From NCBI GenBank assembly GCA_002692325.1, contig NZJU01000041.1, forward strand, positions 1 through 14,957: 14,957 nucleotides of DNA, in the 5' to 3' direction. Made by a program: the position numbers and the translations under genes. The stretch comes from Candidatus Pelagibacter sp. GTDB taxonomy: Bacteria; Pseudomonadota; Alphaproteobacteria; Pelagibacterales; Pelagibacteraceae. Below, in pieces: positions 7,178-14,957 of the stretch; position 1 is the stretch's first letter, and the number at the start of each line of letters is the position of its first letter. The notes under the pieces are model-generated. The model was not told the DNA's origin and made no database searches. It worked only from the letters and a program-made list of their open reading frames with translations.

Positions 7178-7809
7178 TCTCTACTTCCAAATATACTAGT
7201 CCCTAACCTTATAAATGTAGCACCATTTTTAATTGCTTCTTGATAGTCAGAGCTCATGCCCATACTAAGCTCCTTCAAATTTAGTGAATCGTTTAGTTCT
7301 TTCATCCTCTCGAAGTAAAAAGTATTTTTACCAAGAGGGGGTATAGCCATTAAACCAATTACATTTAATTTATTTTCTTTTGTGCAGTATCTAAAAAAAG
7401 AACTTAAATTTTTCGAATTAATGCCAGATTTTTGGTCCTCATCACCAATATTAACTTGGATAAAATAGTTTAGCTTTTTATTTTTTTCTTTTTCAGCTTT
7501 ACTTAAAACATCAGAAAGTTTTTCATTATCCAATGAGTGAATATAATTAAATAAATCTACAGCTTTTTTTGCTTTGTTAGATTGTAATTTTCCGATCATA
7601 TGAAGATTGAGTTGTTTGTTATTTCGGATAACTTCTGCCCATTTTGATGAGGCTTCCTGAAATTTATTTTCTCCAAAATGTAGGTGACCATGGTCAATTA
7701 ATGGTCGAATTTCATTAAGGTCAAAAGTTTTACTTACGGCAATCAATTTGACATTAGGTTTTAAATTATCTTGAATAGACAAATAATTACTTATAATTTT
7801 ATTTACCAT
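7174..7809 (-). CDS. yggS: PLP homeostasis protein (YggS/PROSC family)
   Basis: Cytosolic pyridoxal-5'-phosphate-binding protein that buffers free PLP and affects amino-acid metabolism; it has a single alanine-racemase-like barrel without known catalysis. Length is 211 residues, slightly short at the N-terminus against the usual 220-235. Signatures are LIAVSKT with the PLP-binding Lys27, FGENKFQEA, HMIGKLQSNKAK, GLMAIPP, LSMGMSSD and the C-terminal GTSIFGSRD. ATG at 7809 shares CATG with the divergent ThiE-like gene, and the stop shares TTAA with the L,D-transpeptidase gene, so this gene has no flanking intergenic DNA. Confidence 0.95.
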   Translation of the reverse strand: MVNKIISNYLSIQDNLKPNVKLIAVSKTFDLNEIRPLIDHGHLHFGENKFQEASSKWAEVIRNNKQLNLHMIGKLQSNKAKKAVDLFNYIHSLDNEKLSDVLSKAEKEKNKKLNYFIQVNIGDEDQKSGINSKNLSSFFRYCTKENKLNVIGLMAIPPLGKNTFYFERMKELNDSLNLKELSMGMSSDYQEAIKNGATFIRLGTSIFGSRD

Positions 7810-8335
7810 GATTAAAAAAGAAATATATTTTTACGTAAATTCGCAACAAAAAATTAATTACGAGTATATCAAAAAAATTGGTGCAAATGTAATAATAAAA
7901 ACAGACACAAAACCAAATTTGGGAAATTTCATAATTATTAAAAAGAATTGCAAAAGTAGAAATATACCTCTTTTTGTTTCAAATAATGTGCAACTAATGT
8001 TTAAATTAGGTCTTAGAAATTTATACTTGTCAGCATTTAACAAGAGAACATACAAAAATTTGCCAAATAATATAAAAATAATTGGATCAGCACATAATAA
8101 AAAAGAAATATTGGAAAAAGTGAGCCAAGGGTGTCAAAGAGTGATTTTATCAAGATTATTCAAGTCGAAAAAAAGAGGATTTCTCGGGATAGCTAAATTC
8201 AATTTAATTAAAGGCAATTTTTCAAATCTAATAGCACTCGGTGGTATTAATTTAAACAATTACAATAAATTAAAAATGCTTAACATTAAAGGTTTTGCAT
8301 CTGAGAGCGGCCTTAAGAGAGAATTTTTTAGGTAA
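7808..8335 (+). CDS. ThiE/TenI-like (thiamine phosphate synthase superfamily) protein, divergent
   Basis: A 175-residue TIM-barrel-type protein. Recognisable superfamily positions are IIGSAHN at 91-97 (matching the IG-S-H motif), RVILSRLFKSKKRGFLG at 111-127 (matching the pyrophosphate loop before helix 6) and ALGGIN at 143-148. Thiamine phosphate synthase joins HMP-pyrophosphate and thiazole phosphate. Here the usual HLGQEDL-type segment is replaced by LYLSAFN and the N-terminal strands are poorly conserved, so enzymatic ThiE activity is uncertain. A TenI-like or reduced role is possible. The start shares CATG with divergent yggS, and the gene ends at the bidirectional terminator. Confidence 0.68.
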   Translation: MIKKEIYFYVNSQQKINYEYIKKIGANVIIKTDTKPNLGNFIIIKKNCKSRNIPLFVSNNVQLMFKLGLRNLYLSAFNKRTYKNLPNNIKIIGSAHNKKEILEKVSQGCQRVILSRLFKSKKRGFLGIAKFNLIKGNFSNLIALGGINLNNYNKLKMLNIKGFASESGLKREFFR

Positions 8336-8368
8336 AAAAAAAGCCGGTAAAAATTACCGGCTTTTTTT
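8334..8368. terminator. Bidirectional rho-independent terminator
   Basis: A perfect 10-bp stem (8341-8350 with 8354-8363, core GCCGG/CCGGC) closes a 3-base loop. It is preceded by nine A (8334-8342, partly within the stem) and followed by seven T (8362-8368), so it works on both strands. It serves the ThiE-like gene from the left and the porin gene from the right, and its upstream A run begins inside the ThiE-like stop codon. Confidence 0.93.
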
Positions 8369-8391
8369 AAATTCTTAAGTAAATTTATTGC

Positions 8392-9438
8392 TTAGTAAGC
8401 AACTCCTAAACTTATAATTGTTTTTGTGCTTTTAGCGTCTGTAACATATACATCGTTATCTGTGCTTGAGTCAGCATATTTAATTGATAATCCACCAATT
8501 GTATAAGCAACTGAAAGTGTATCAGCTTTTAATGTCACTGAGTTTGTACCTGAACCACCAATTGAATTAACACCTTCTATTCCACCAATTGATTTTCTTA
8601 GAGACTCAGTTTCTGTATAACCAACACTTAAATTGTCATTTACAAGAAACGTCGCACCATAGTTTGTATTTCTTGCGTAAATAACATCACTAGTTGTTCT
8701 TGATGTTCCGTCTTCACCGTAAAGAACACCAGACTTCTCAACACCAACTTTAAGTGGACCGTAAGTATAGTTTAGAGCTACTAAAGCTGATTCTGGGTCA
8801 GATCGTGTTGACTCTAATGAATCTACTTTACCGTAACCTACTGCTAATGCTGCACCTTCTATTCCAAATGGAGCTAGTGGGTCAGCTTTTAATACGATTT
8901 CTTCTACAGAACCGTACTCAGAACTTACTGTTGAAGATGGCGATTCGTCATCTGAACCGTCACCTGAACCGTATTTCGGAGTATACATTGCATCTACACC
9001 AACGCCAAAAAATGTGTTTCCGTATCTAATACCCATTGCACTATTTCCTGAGAATTTTGATGTATCCACGTAACCTGTTGAAGCAGAAATTTCAGCTTCT
9101 TCAAAAGCTACTGGAGTGATGTTGTCGTTAGCATCTAAAGGTGAACCTGTAGATGTAACTGATATTTTTCCGTATGGAGTTGTAAATACAAGTTCTTCAT
9201 CGTCGAACGTTGTCGCGTCGATCGTCATCTTGTATGCAACACCAATTCCATTGTCTAATTCAGTAGAACCTGTAATGCTCATTTCGTTTTCTAAGCCGAT
9301 TGGGTTACCTGTAACACCATCAACTTTCGTTATTGCAGCTTCCATGTCACCACTTAGTGTCATTTCACCTGCATTAACGTTTGCGAAAACTAAAGAACTT
9401 GCTACTAAAGCAAACAACATGTTTTTTAATGTTTTCAT
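8392..9438 (-). CDS. Outer-membrane beta-barrel porin
   Basis: A 348-residue secreted protein. A signal peptide covers residues 1-23 (basic start, hydrophobic core, cleavage after NVNA before GEMTLSGD). The mature part alternates short amphipathic strands (for example GIGVAYKMTID, NTFFGVGVDAMY, DNLSVGYTE, GLSIKYAD) with Gly/Asp/Ser-rich loops, and ends in the aromatic residue Tyr (ISLGVAY), as expected for BAM-assembled barrels. It is probably a general or anion/nutrient porin of the small alphaproteobacterial type; specificity cannot be read. The mature protein is acidic, with a loop around residues 156-170 rich in Asp, Ser and Gly. Base composition is visibly less AT-rich than the neighbours, consistent with high expression. 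It is monocistronic, between a strong terminator and its own control region. Confidence 0.9.
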   Translation of the reverse strand: MKTLKNMLFALVASSLVFANVNAGEMTLSGDMEAAITKVDGVTGNPIGLENEMSITGSTELDNGIGVAYKMTIDATTFDDEELVFTTPYGKISVTSTGSPLDANDNITPVAFEEAEISASTGYVDTSKFSGNSAMGIRYGNTFFGVGVDAMYTPKYGSGDGSDDESPSSTVSSEYGSVEEIVLKADPLAPFGIEGAALAVGYGKVDSLESTRSDPESALVALNYTYGPLKVGVEKSGVLYGEDGTSRTTSDVIYARNTNYGATFLVNDNLSVGYTETESLRKSIGGIEGVNSIGGSGTNSVTLKADTLSVAYTIGGLSIKYADSSTDNDVYVTDAKSTKTIISLGVAY

Positions 9439-9444
9439 GTTTTA

Positions 9445-9450
9445 TCCTTT
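9445..9450 (-). promoter_or_regulatory. Shine-Dalgarno of the porin gene
   Basis: The minus strand reads AAAGGA ending six bases before the porin ATG at 9438. It is one of the clearest ribosome-binding sites in the window, where many genes lack one, and fits strong expression. Confidence 0.75.
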
Positions 9451-9546
9451 TCTTGTTATGTTAATTTATAAGTTAACGAGCTTTTTTAGTATTTTTTTAG
9501 ATAAATAAGCTAAAAATTCATATTTTAAGGGCTTTTTTTTTGAAGG

Positions 9547-9564
9547 TGTGGTAAAAATACCACA
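9547..9564. repeat. 18-bp perfect palindrome, candidate operator
   Basis: TGTGGTA, four A, TACCACA: perfect 7-bp arms around a 4-base spacer, GC-richer than its surroundings. It has no adjacent T run in the plus direction, and in the minus direction the T/A pattern does not fit an intrinsic terminator. Its position in the divergent control region suggests a repressor or activator site, or a 5' hairpin of the porin mRNA. Confidence 0.6.
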
Positions 9565-9566
9565 TA

Positions 9567-9594
9567 AATATACTAAAAAAGTGTGAAAAACCAA
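9567..9594 (-). promoter_or_regulatory. Candidate porin promoter
   Basis: On the minus strand TTGGTT (9594-9589) and TATATT (9572-9567) are separated by 16 bases, a plausible sigma-70 pair. Transcription would begin near 9560 and give a leader of about 120 bases. In such AT-rich DNA -10 boxes arise often, so this is tentative. Confidence 0.3.
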
Positions 9595-9630
9595 TGATTT
9601 TGATCTATTAATTATTAGATTTATCAAATT

Positions 9631-10140
9631 ATGAAAATTTTAAATATTTTACTTATTTCGTTATTTTTACTTACTTCTTGTAAAGCTTTGAAACCTAAAT
9701 GGTCAGATGCAAGGAAAATCCCAGTTGAGGGTAAAGAAAGAGCAAAACTTAACGTTAAAGAAGGTAGAGGCGTGAGTATTGCTGGAATGGCAAAGAATCG
9801 TGGTGGTGGAAGATATGAGTTTAGTACTTCTAATCCTATGTGGAGAGCTTCGCTAGAAATTTTAGATTTCTTACCATTAGCAACAGTTGACTATTCAGGA
9901 GGAGTGATAATTACTGACTGGTATAATGATAATACAGGTAATGACTCTATTAAAATTACATTAAGGTTCCTTTCTAATGAAATCAGAGCTGATAGTTTAA
10001 AAGTTATAGTTCACAAAAAAAAATGTTCTGCAAATCAGAATTGTCGAGTTGACAAAATAAAATCGCAAATCGAGGAAGAACTTTTAGGTTCTATACTCAA
10101 AAGTGCGGCTTTGATCGAAAAATCAGATAAAAAACAATAA
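9631..10140 (+). CDS. DUF3576 family lipoprotein
   Basis: A 169-residue lipoprotein. The N-terminus [17 protein letters not shown] is a lipoprotein signal with lipobox LTSC and lipidated Cys17. The body contains [29 protein letters not shown], and a stretch ending [16 protein letters not shown], the pattern of the alphaproteobacterial DUF3576 family, commonly found beside leuS. Function is unknown; an outer-membrane or envelope role is likely from the lipobox and from the downstream LptE-like gene. It is the first gene of the operon, four bases before leuS, and has no obvious Shine-Dalgarno. Confidence 0.88.
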   Translation: MKILNILLISLFLLTSCKALKPKWSDARKIPVEGKERAKLNVKEGRGVSIAGMAKNRGGGRYEFSTSNPMWRASLEILDFLPLATVDYSGGVIITDWYNDNTGNDSIKITLRFLSNEIRADSLKVIVHKKKCSANQNCRVDKIKSQIEEELLGSILKSAALIEKSDKKQ

Positions 10141-10144
10141 ACAT

Positions 10145-12667
10145 ATGGAAAGAGTTAAATTTTCATTACTTGAAAAAAAGTGGACTCCTGTTTTAGAGAA
10201 ACGAAAATTATATAGTAACAAGTATAAAAAAAACTTTTATTGCCTTGAGATGTTTCCTTATCCATCAGGCAAAATACATATGGGTCATGTAAGAAATTAC
10301 ACGATAGGTGATGTTTTAGCTAGATACAAATTTATGAATGGTTATAACGTTCTTCACCCAATGGGTTGGGACTCTTTTGGACTACCTGCGGAGAACGCAG
10401 CTAGACAAAACAAGCTTAGTCCAAAAGTTTGGACTAATAAAAATATAGGAGAAATGAAAAGGCAATTAAAAATGCTTGGTCTATCAATAGACTGGGATAA
10501 AGAAATTTCAACCTGCGATGTTAATTATTACAAACAACAGCAATCCTTGTTCATCGATTTTTATAATTCTGGTCTTGTTTCAAGGAAAGAAAACTACGTA
10601 AATTGGGATCCTGTTGAAAAAACCGTCTTAGCAAACGAGCAAGTAATTGACGGCAAAGGCTGGAGATCCAATGCAATAGTTGAGCGTAAAAAATTATCTC
10701 AATGGTTTTTTAATATATCAAAATTTTCGGAAGATTTACTATCAGGATTATCTACTTTGGATGGTTGGCCAACTAAAGTTAAATTGATGCAAAAAAATTG
10801 GATAGGAAAATCCATTGGGTGCGAGATAAATTTCAAAATAAGTGATTCGGAAGAAATTATTAAGATATTCACTACAAGACCAGATACGATTTTTGGGGCA
10901 ACTTTTATAGCAGTATCTGCAGACCATCCTATTTGTGAAAAATTTGCTCAAGATGAAAAATTCATTAAATTTAAGAAAGATTGCTCAAAAATGGGGACCA
11001 CAGAAGAGTCTCTTGCTAGCGCAGAAAAAATTGGTTTTAAAACTCAGTATAGCGTTGATCATCCTTTTATTGAAAATAAGAAAATTCCGGTTTACGCAGC
11101 CAATTTCATTCTAATGGATTACGGCACTGGAGCTATATTTGGCTGTCCAGCTCATGATCAAAGAGATTTTGAGTTTGCTACAAAATATAACATAGAAATT
11201 ATTCAAGTTGTTTCTCCCGATAAGAAGGTAGCGACAAATTTGAAAGAGGCTTACACAGGTGAGGGATTGATGATCAATTCAAAATTTTTGAATAATCTTC
11301 AAATTAGTGAAGCAAAAAAAAAGATAACTGAGGAAGTAAAAAAGCTCAGTATAGGAAATCAAAAAGTAACTTTCAGGTTAAAAGATTGGGGAATATCTAG
11401 GCAGAGATACTGGGGCTGCCCCATACCTATAATTTACAAGAAAGATGGATCAATTAAAACTGTGCCAAAAGACGAGCTCCCTGTAGAATTACCTGAGAGC
11501 GTAAATTTAAATCACACTGGTAACCCACTAGATATTCATCCAACTTGGAAAAAAACAATAGACAAAACAACAGGAGAAGAATGCGTAAGGGAAACAGATA
11601 CTCTAGACACATTTGTTGACTCGTCTTGGTATTTTTTAAGATTCTGTTCTCCGGAGTCAAAGGATAAGCCTTTTGACATTAAAAAAGTTAATGAGTGGAT
11701 GCCGGTAGATCAATACATTGGAGGGATTGAACATGCTATTTTGCATTTGCTATATTCTCGATTTTTTACCTTTGGCATAAATAAATTTACCAAAGACTTA
11801 AATTTTAAAGAGCCTTTTAAAAAACTTTATACTCAAGGCATGGTATGCCATGAGACTTACAAAGATGAAAGTGGATCTTGGTTAAGCCCAGATGAAATAG
11901 AGAAGTTAAACGATAAGGAGGCAATAAACATTAAATCAAAAAAACCTGTTAAGATTGGTGCCGCAGAAGCAATGTCTAAATCTAAAAGAAACACAATTGA
12001 TCCAGAAAAAATGATAGATAAATTTGGTGCGGACTCAGTGCGATTATTCATATTATCTGATAGTCCTCCAGACAGAGATATCCTATGGTCTGAGCAAGGT
12101 ATCGAAGGTGCCTATAAATTTTTACAAAGAATTTGGAATCTTAATATTTTAATTTTGAACAGAAGTGAGACTAAACGAGATAAAGAAATAGAGAAAGAAT
12201 TCAACAGAAAAATTAATAACTATGTAAATAAAGTTTCAGTCTTAATTCAAACTTTTTCTCTTAATGTAGCTGTGGCTAATATTTATGAGGTATATAACTT
12301 ATTTAATTCTACTTTGAGTAAAAGAATTAGTAACGATTGTTTTAAAAAGAACCTTGTAAAATATATGAAAATATTACTACCCATTACCCCTTTTTTAGCC
12401 CATGAGTGCTTAGAGAAATTAAAGGAGAAAAATATAGACAAATGGCCAGAGATTGATAAAAAACTTTTAACAGACAGCTATATCAAACTGATTGTTCAAA
12501 TAAATGGAAAAACCAGAAAAATATTAGAAATCAAGAAGGACACGGATGAGAAAGAAATAAAAAAAATAGTAAACACTCATAATAGTCTTCTAAAAACACT
12601 AAAGCAAAATCAGGTAAAAAGAACTATATATGTAAAAAATAAATTAATTAATTATGTTTTAAAATAA
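10145..12667 (+). CDS. leuS: Leucine--tRNA ligase
   Basis: Class I aminoacyl-tRNA synthetase charging tRNA-Leu in the cytosol; 840 residues, normal for bacteria. The HIGH motif appears as [11 protein letters not shown] with HMGH at 45-48. The CP1 editing domain is present, with TTRPDT at 243-248 and the conserved AHDQRD containing Asp338. [14 protein letters not shown] precedes the return to the catalytic domain. The KMSKS loop reads AMSKS (609-613), keeping the second Lys with Ala at the first position. The anticodon-binding helices and C-terminal domain end [13 protein letters not shown]. The ATG is four bases after the DUF3576 stop; LptE follows after three bases. Confidence 0.98.
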   Translation: MERVKFSLLEKKWTPVLEKRKLYSNKYKKNFYCLEMFPYPSGKIHMGHVRNYTIGDVLARYKFMNGYNVLHPMGWDSFGLPAENAARQNKLSPKVWTNKNIGEMKRQLKMLGLSIDWDKEISTCDVNYYKQQQSLFIDFYNSGLVSRKENYVNWDPVEKTVLANEQVIDGKGWRSNAIVERKKLSQWFFNISKFSEDLLSGLSTLDGWPTKVKLMQKNWIGKSIGCEINFKISDSEEIIKIFTTRPDTIFGATFIAVSADHPICEKFAQDEKFIKFKKDCSKMGTTEESLASAEKIGFKTQYSVDHPFIENKKIPVYAANFILMDYGTGAIFGCPAHDQRDFEFATKYNIEIIQVVSPDKKVATNLKEAYTGEGLMINSKFLNNLQISEAKKKITEEVKKLSIGNQKVTFRLKDWGISRQRYWGCPIPIIYKKDGSIKTVPKDELPVELPESVNLNHTGNPLDIHPTWKKTIDKTTGEECVRETDTLDTFVDSSWYFLRFCSPESKDKPFDIKKVNEWMPVDQYIGGIEHAILHLLYSRFFTFGINKFTKDLNFKEPFKKLYTQGMVCHETYKDESGSWLSPDEIEKLNDKEAINIKSKKPVKIGAAEAMSKSKRNTIDPEKMIDKFGADSVRLFILSDSPPDRDILWSEQGIEGAYKFLQRIWNLNILILNRSETKRDKEIEKEFNRKINNYVNKVSVLIQTFSLNVAVANIYEVYNLFNSTLSKRISNDCFKKNLVKYMKILLPITPFLAHECLEKLKEKNIDKWPEIDKKLLTDSYIKLIVQINGKTRKILEIKKDTDEKEIKKIVNTHNSLLKTLKQNQVKRTIYVKNKLINYVLK

Positions 12668-12670
12668 TTC

Positions 12671-13141
12671 ATGTTCAAAATTTTCTTCACTTTAATAATT
12701 TTTCTATTGATTAGTAATTGTGGTTTTCAAAAAATCTCGGAAGACAGAATTAACAATTTCCAAATTGAAAATTTTATTACCACCGGCGATAGAAAGATGG
12801 CCGCTAAAATAAAAAATAATATTTTAATAAATTCAAGAAATGAGTCAAAAAACTTAATCTCGCTAACATTAGATTTGAACAGAAAAAAAAGTATTTCTGA
12901 AAAGAATTCTGCTAATCAAATAACTAAGTATTTAATAGAAATGGACGTCCAACTGGTACTTGTAAACGAAATAAATAATAAGATTGAAAAATTTAAAATT
13001 AATAAATCAATGAGCTACAATGTAGAAGATACTTATACACAAACTTTGAAAAATGAAAAACAAATTTTATCTGATCTCAGTGGAAAAATAACTGAAGAAA
13101 TTTTAAGATACATTTACATGAAAAATTTAAATGGAAATTAA
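12671..13141 (+). CDS. lptE: LptE-like LPS-assembly lipoprotein
   Basis: A 156-residue lipoprotein. Signal MFKIFFTLIIFLLISNC with lipobox ISNC and lipidated Cys17, followed directly by GFQ, the typical CGF start of LptE. The body has the expected length and alternating strand/helix character. Its placement between leuS and holA is the classical genomic position of lptE, and that context carries much of the assignment because LptE sequences are poorly conserved. LptE plugs the LptD barrel that inserts lipopolysaccharide into the outer membrane. Its last 11 bases overlap holA. Confidence 0.85.
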   Translation: MFKIFFTLIIFLLISNCGFQKISEDRINNFQIENFITTGDRKMAAKIKNNILINSRNESKNLISLTLDLNRKKSISEKNSANQITKYLIEMDVQLVLVNEINNKIEKFKINKSMSYNVEDTYTQTLKNEKQILSDLSGKITEEILRYIYMKNLNGN

Positions 13142-14135
13142 AAGTTACATAATTGAAAACAATATTGAGGAAATAAAAGATTACCCTTTTATTTTGTTAT
13201 ACGGTGAAAATAGAGGTTTAACAAATTTCCTAAAACAATCTTTTAAGAAAATTTGTGATAAGGAGGTAATTAATTTTTTTCAAGATGAATTGATAAAAAA
13301 TGAAGGTTTATTAATTGAAGAAATGGATAATTCATCTTTATTTGGAAAGGATAAATTAATTATCATTCACGAGGCATCTGATAAAATATTTGAGCAAATT
13401 AAAAATAATTTCAAGACTAACACAGATAATACTGTTTTAATAATTTCAGATGTATTAGATCGAAAATCAAAATTAAGAGATTTTTTTAGTAAAGGTGAAA
13501 ATTGTGCTTTAATTGCTTGCTACAATGATAGTGAAAGAACCTTGGTAAGTTTTATTAAAAGTGAATTGGCAGATTTTCGTAACTTGGATCAACAAACAAT
13601 TAATACAATTATCGTTAACTCTAATTCTAATAGGCTAATAGCAAAAAATGAATTAGAAAAAATTAAAACATGCTTCCCTGACAAAATATTAGATTTAAAC
13701 AAGGTGAACAATCTTTTAAACTATAAAGAGGCTGAAAGTTTTGAAAAAGCAAGAGACGCAGCTTTAAGTGGAGAAAAAGAAAAACTAAATATTGAAATAT
13801 CAAGTGCTAATTTTATGAATGATAATATTTTGCTTTATTTTAACTTACTATCTTCACGAATGCTAAGACTGCTTGAAGCTAAAAAGATTAATGAGAAGAA
13901 CAAAAATATAGAATTTGTTCTACAACAACTAAAACCAAAATTATTTTGGAAAGAAAAAAATGCTTTCTTAGACCAATTAAATAAATGGTCATTAAAGAAG
14001 CTTAACATTGCTTTACAAAAATTGAATGAATTTGATAAAGAAATAAAAAAAAACTTTAATCAGAATAATGATATTATGCTTAAACAACTACTTATCAATT
14101 TATGCAACATCGTGGTTAACCCTTTAAAAGTTTAG
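13131..14135 (+). CDS. holA: DNA polymerase III subunit delta
   Basis: Clamp-loader wrench subunit that opens the beta sliding clamp; 334 residues, normal length. The N-terminal YPFILLYGENRGLTNF has the delta-type AAA+ fold start but no functional Walker A, as expected for this non-ATPase subunit. NNSLFGKDKLIIIHEA and the later helical region (SSRMLRLLEAKK, QLKPKLFWKEKN, LNKWSLKKLNIALQKL) match HolA organisation. ATG at 13131 overlaps lptE by 11 bases. The TAG end overlaps the 3' end of convergent parB by 20 bases. Confidence 0.93.
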   Translation: MEIKSYIIENNIEEIKDYPFILLYGENRGLTNFLKQSFKKICDKEVINFFQDELIKNEGLLIEEMDNSSLFGKDKLIIIHEASDKIFEQIKNNFKTNTDNTVLIISDVLDRKSKLRDFFSKGENCALIACYNDSERTLVSFIKSELADFRNLDQQTINTIIVNSNSNRLIAKNELEKIKTCFPDKILDLNKVNNLLNYKEAESFEKARDAALSGEKEKLNIEISSANFMNDNILLYFNLLSSRMLRLLEAKKINEKNKNIEFVLQQLKPKLFWKEKNAFLDQLNKWSLKKLNIALQKLNEFDKEIKKNFNQNNDIMLKQLLINLCNIVVNPLKV

Positions 14136-14957
14136 ATATTAGCTCAAATTGATCTAAGTTCTTATATTCCAAAGTAATCTTACCACTATTATTTTTTTTA
14201 TTTTGAATGTTAACCCGAAGACCCAATGATCTCTCAATTTCTCTTTGAGCGTTAAATATATTGGGATCAATGGTAAATGATTTAGTCTTCTTTTTTTTGA
14301 TATTTTCTATAGATCTGGCTGATAATTTCTTAGCTACAATTTCTTCGGCTATACTAGAAGCATTAGGCATTCCTATTAAGGGTCTTGCTTGACCTGCAGT
14401 TAATTCACCCTGCTTCAACATTGCAATGATATCTTTTGGTAAATTTAATAATCGCAATGTGTTACTAATGTGACTTCTGCTTCTAGACATCATTGAAGCA
14501 ATTTTATCTTGATCGTAACCAAATTCTTCATTAAGTCTTTTATAGCCTTTAGCCTCCTCAATAATATTTAAATCTTCTCTTTGAATATTTTCAACAATAG
14601 CTACTTCAAGAGTCTCGCTGTCATTTAGATCTAAAATTGTTATAGGCACTTCGTGTAAACCAGCTTTTTGAGCGGCTAACCATCTTCTTTCACCTGCAAC
14701 AATTTCATATGGCTCAGATGATGTCTTGCTTTTACGTACAGCGATTGGTTGGATAATTCCGTTTTTTTTTATCGAGTTAGAAAGTTCGTCTAACTTACTT
14801 TCATCAAAAATTGATCTAGGCTGATATTTGTTTCTAACTAGATCGCCTATAAGAGCTTTTTGTAAGTTTCCCTCAATTTTAAAGGCTTTTTCTCGATTAG
14901 TTTGCTCCCCAAAAAGAGCTGATAAACCTTTTCCTAAACCTTTTTTTTTTGTATTCA
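14116..14957 (-). CDS. parB: Chromosome-partitioning protein ParB, 5' edge at window end
   Basis: CTP-dependent sliding clamp that loads at parS and, with ParA, segregates replication origins. Reading the minus strand from the window edge gives NTKKKGLGKGLSALFGE, the standard ParB start. The codon before it is xTG with its first base outside the window, so it is almost certainly the ATG and the protein would be 280 residues. IRPxPxQPR-like text (RNKYQPRSIFDE), then GIIQPIAVR, and the CTP-binding box VAGERRWLAAQKAG are followed by VENIQREDLNIIEEAKGY, the helix-turn-helix (DKIASMMSRSRSHISNTLRLL), and a C-terminal dimerisation region. It overlaps holA by 20 bases. parA is expected just beyond the window (established gene order). 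Confidence 0.96.
   Translation of the reverse strand, partial: NTKKKGLGKGLSALFGEQTNREKAFKIEGNLQKALIGDLVRNKYQPRSIFDESKLDELSNSIKKNGIIQPIAVRKSKTSSEPYEIVAGERRWLAAQKAGLHEVPITILDLNDSETLEVAIVENIQREDLNIIEEAKGYKRLNEEFGYDQDKIASMMSRSRSHISNTLRLLNLPKDIIAMLKQGELTAGQARPLIGMPNASSIAEEIVAKKLSARSIENIKKKKTKSFTIDPNIFNAQREIERSLGLRVNIQNKKNNSGKITLEYKNLDQFELISKLLKG

Larger units (their letters stand above)
9439..9630. promoter_or_regulatory. Divergent control region between the porin and the lipoprotein-leuS operon
   Basis: The longest non-coding stretch (192 bases) must drive both the porin (minus) and the operon starting at 9631 (plus). Contents from left to right: the porin Shine-Dalgarno; an imperfect 16-bp palindrome at 9461-9476; an imperfect 10-bp inverted pair at 9479-9488 and 9502-9511; a T9 run ending at 9541; a perfect palindrome at 9547-9564; and -10-like AT boxes at 9567-9574 on both strands. 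No coding region or RNA gene is seen in it. Confidence 0.7.

Noticed and set aside
8754..9508. Plus-strand open frames antisense to the porin gene (8754-9029 and 9116-9508)
   Set aside because: They lie over a confident porin with signal peptide and terminal aromatic residue. Their composition is that of a mirrored coding strand and they show no motifs.
1..14957. Search for CRISPR arrays, mobile elements, tRNA/rRNA genes and defence genes
   Set aside because: I saw no spaced direct repeats, transposase or integrase motifs, tRNA-like cloverleaves or att-like duplications; apart from small families of unknown role the window is housekeeping.

Overview
The window looks like chromosome from a streamlined, AT-rich marine alphaproteobacterium, most likely of the SAR11 (Pelagibacter) type. 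The reasons are low G+C with A/T homopolymers throughout, small proteins rich in Lys, Ile and Asn, almost no intergenic space, and a set of alphaproteobacterial families (DUF3576 lipoprotein, PfkB/adenosine-kinase-like kinase, a DnaK ending in VVDADFEDV, a small-genome porin). The assignment is an inference from composition and content; no database was consulted. There is no CRISPR array, insertion sequence, tRNA or rRNA.

Bases 1-5955 are one plus-strand run of tightly packed genes: the 3' three-quarters of dnaK, dnaJ (TTG start), an unlisted 55-residue two-helix membrane protein, dapB, nth, a PfkB-family kinase and an exported alpha/beta hydrolase. Junctions are ATGA, GTGA or TTGA overlaps or gaps of a few bases. 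nth is interrupted at an A7 tract, where one missing A, or a -1 slip on an in-frame A AAA AAA heptamer, separates the catalytic domain from the iron-sulfur tail.

Bases 5952-8335 alternate strands with no spacing: hydrolase (+), a 37-residue ArfA-like ribosome-rescue protein (-), a winged-helix regulator with a degenerate receiver domain (-), an L,D-transpeptidase-fold protein (+), the PLP homeostasis protein YggS (-) and a ThiE/TenI-like protein (+). At four strand switches the genes share a 4-base palindrome: CTAG, CATG, TTAA and CATG. A bidirectional intrinsic terminator at 8341-8363 closes the block.

Bases 8392-9438 (minus) encode a secreted beta-barrel porin with a good Shine-Dalgarno. 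Its 192-base upstream region, shared with the divergent operon, is the only sizeable non-coding stretch and carries several inverted repeats. Bases 9631-14135 (plus) form an operon of a DUF3576 lipoprotein, leuS, an LptE-like LPS-assembly lipoprotein and holA. It converges, with a 20-base overlap, on parB (minus), whose 5' end lies at the window edge.

Functionally the window is mainly housekeeping: protein folding, lysine/peptidoglycan precursor synthesis, base-excision repair, leucyl-tRNA charging, outer-membrane assembly, replication clamp loading and chromosome partition. The points most worth a second look are the ArfA-like mini-gene, the nth frameshift at a slippery tract, the chain of palindromic gene junctions and the porin control region.
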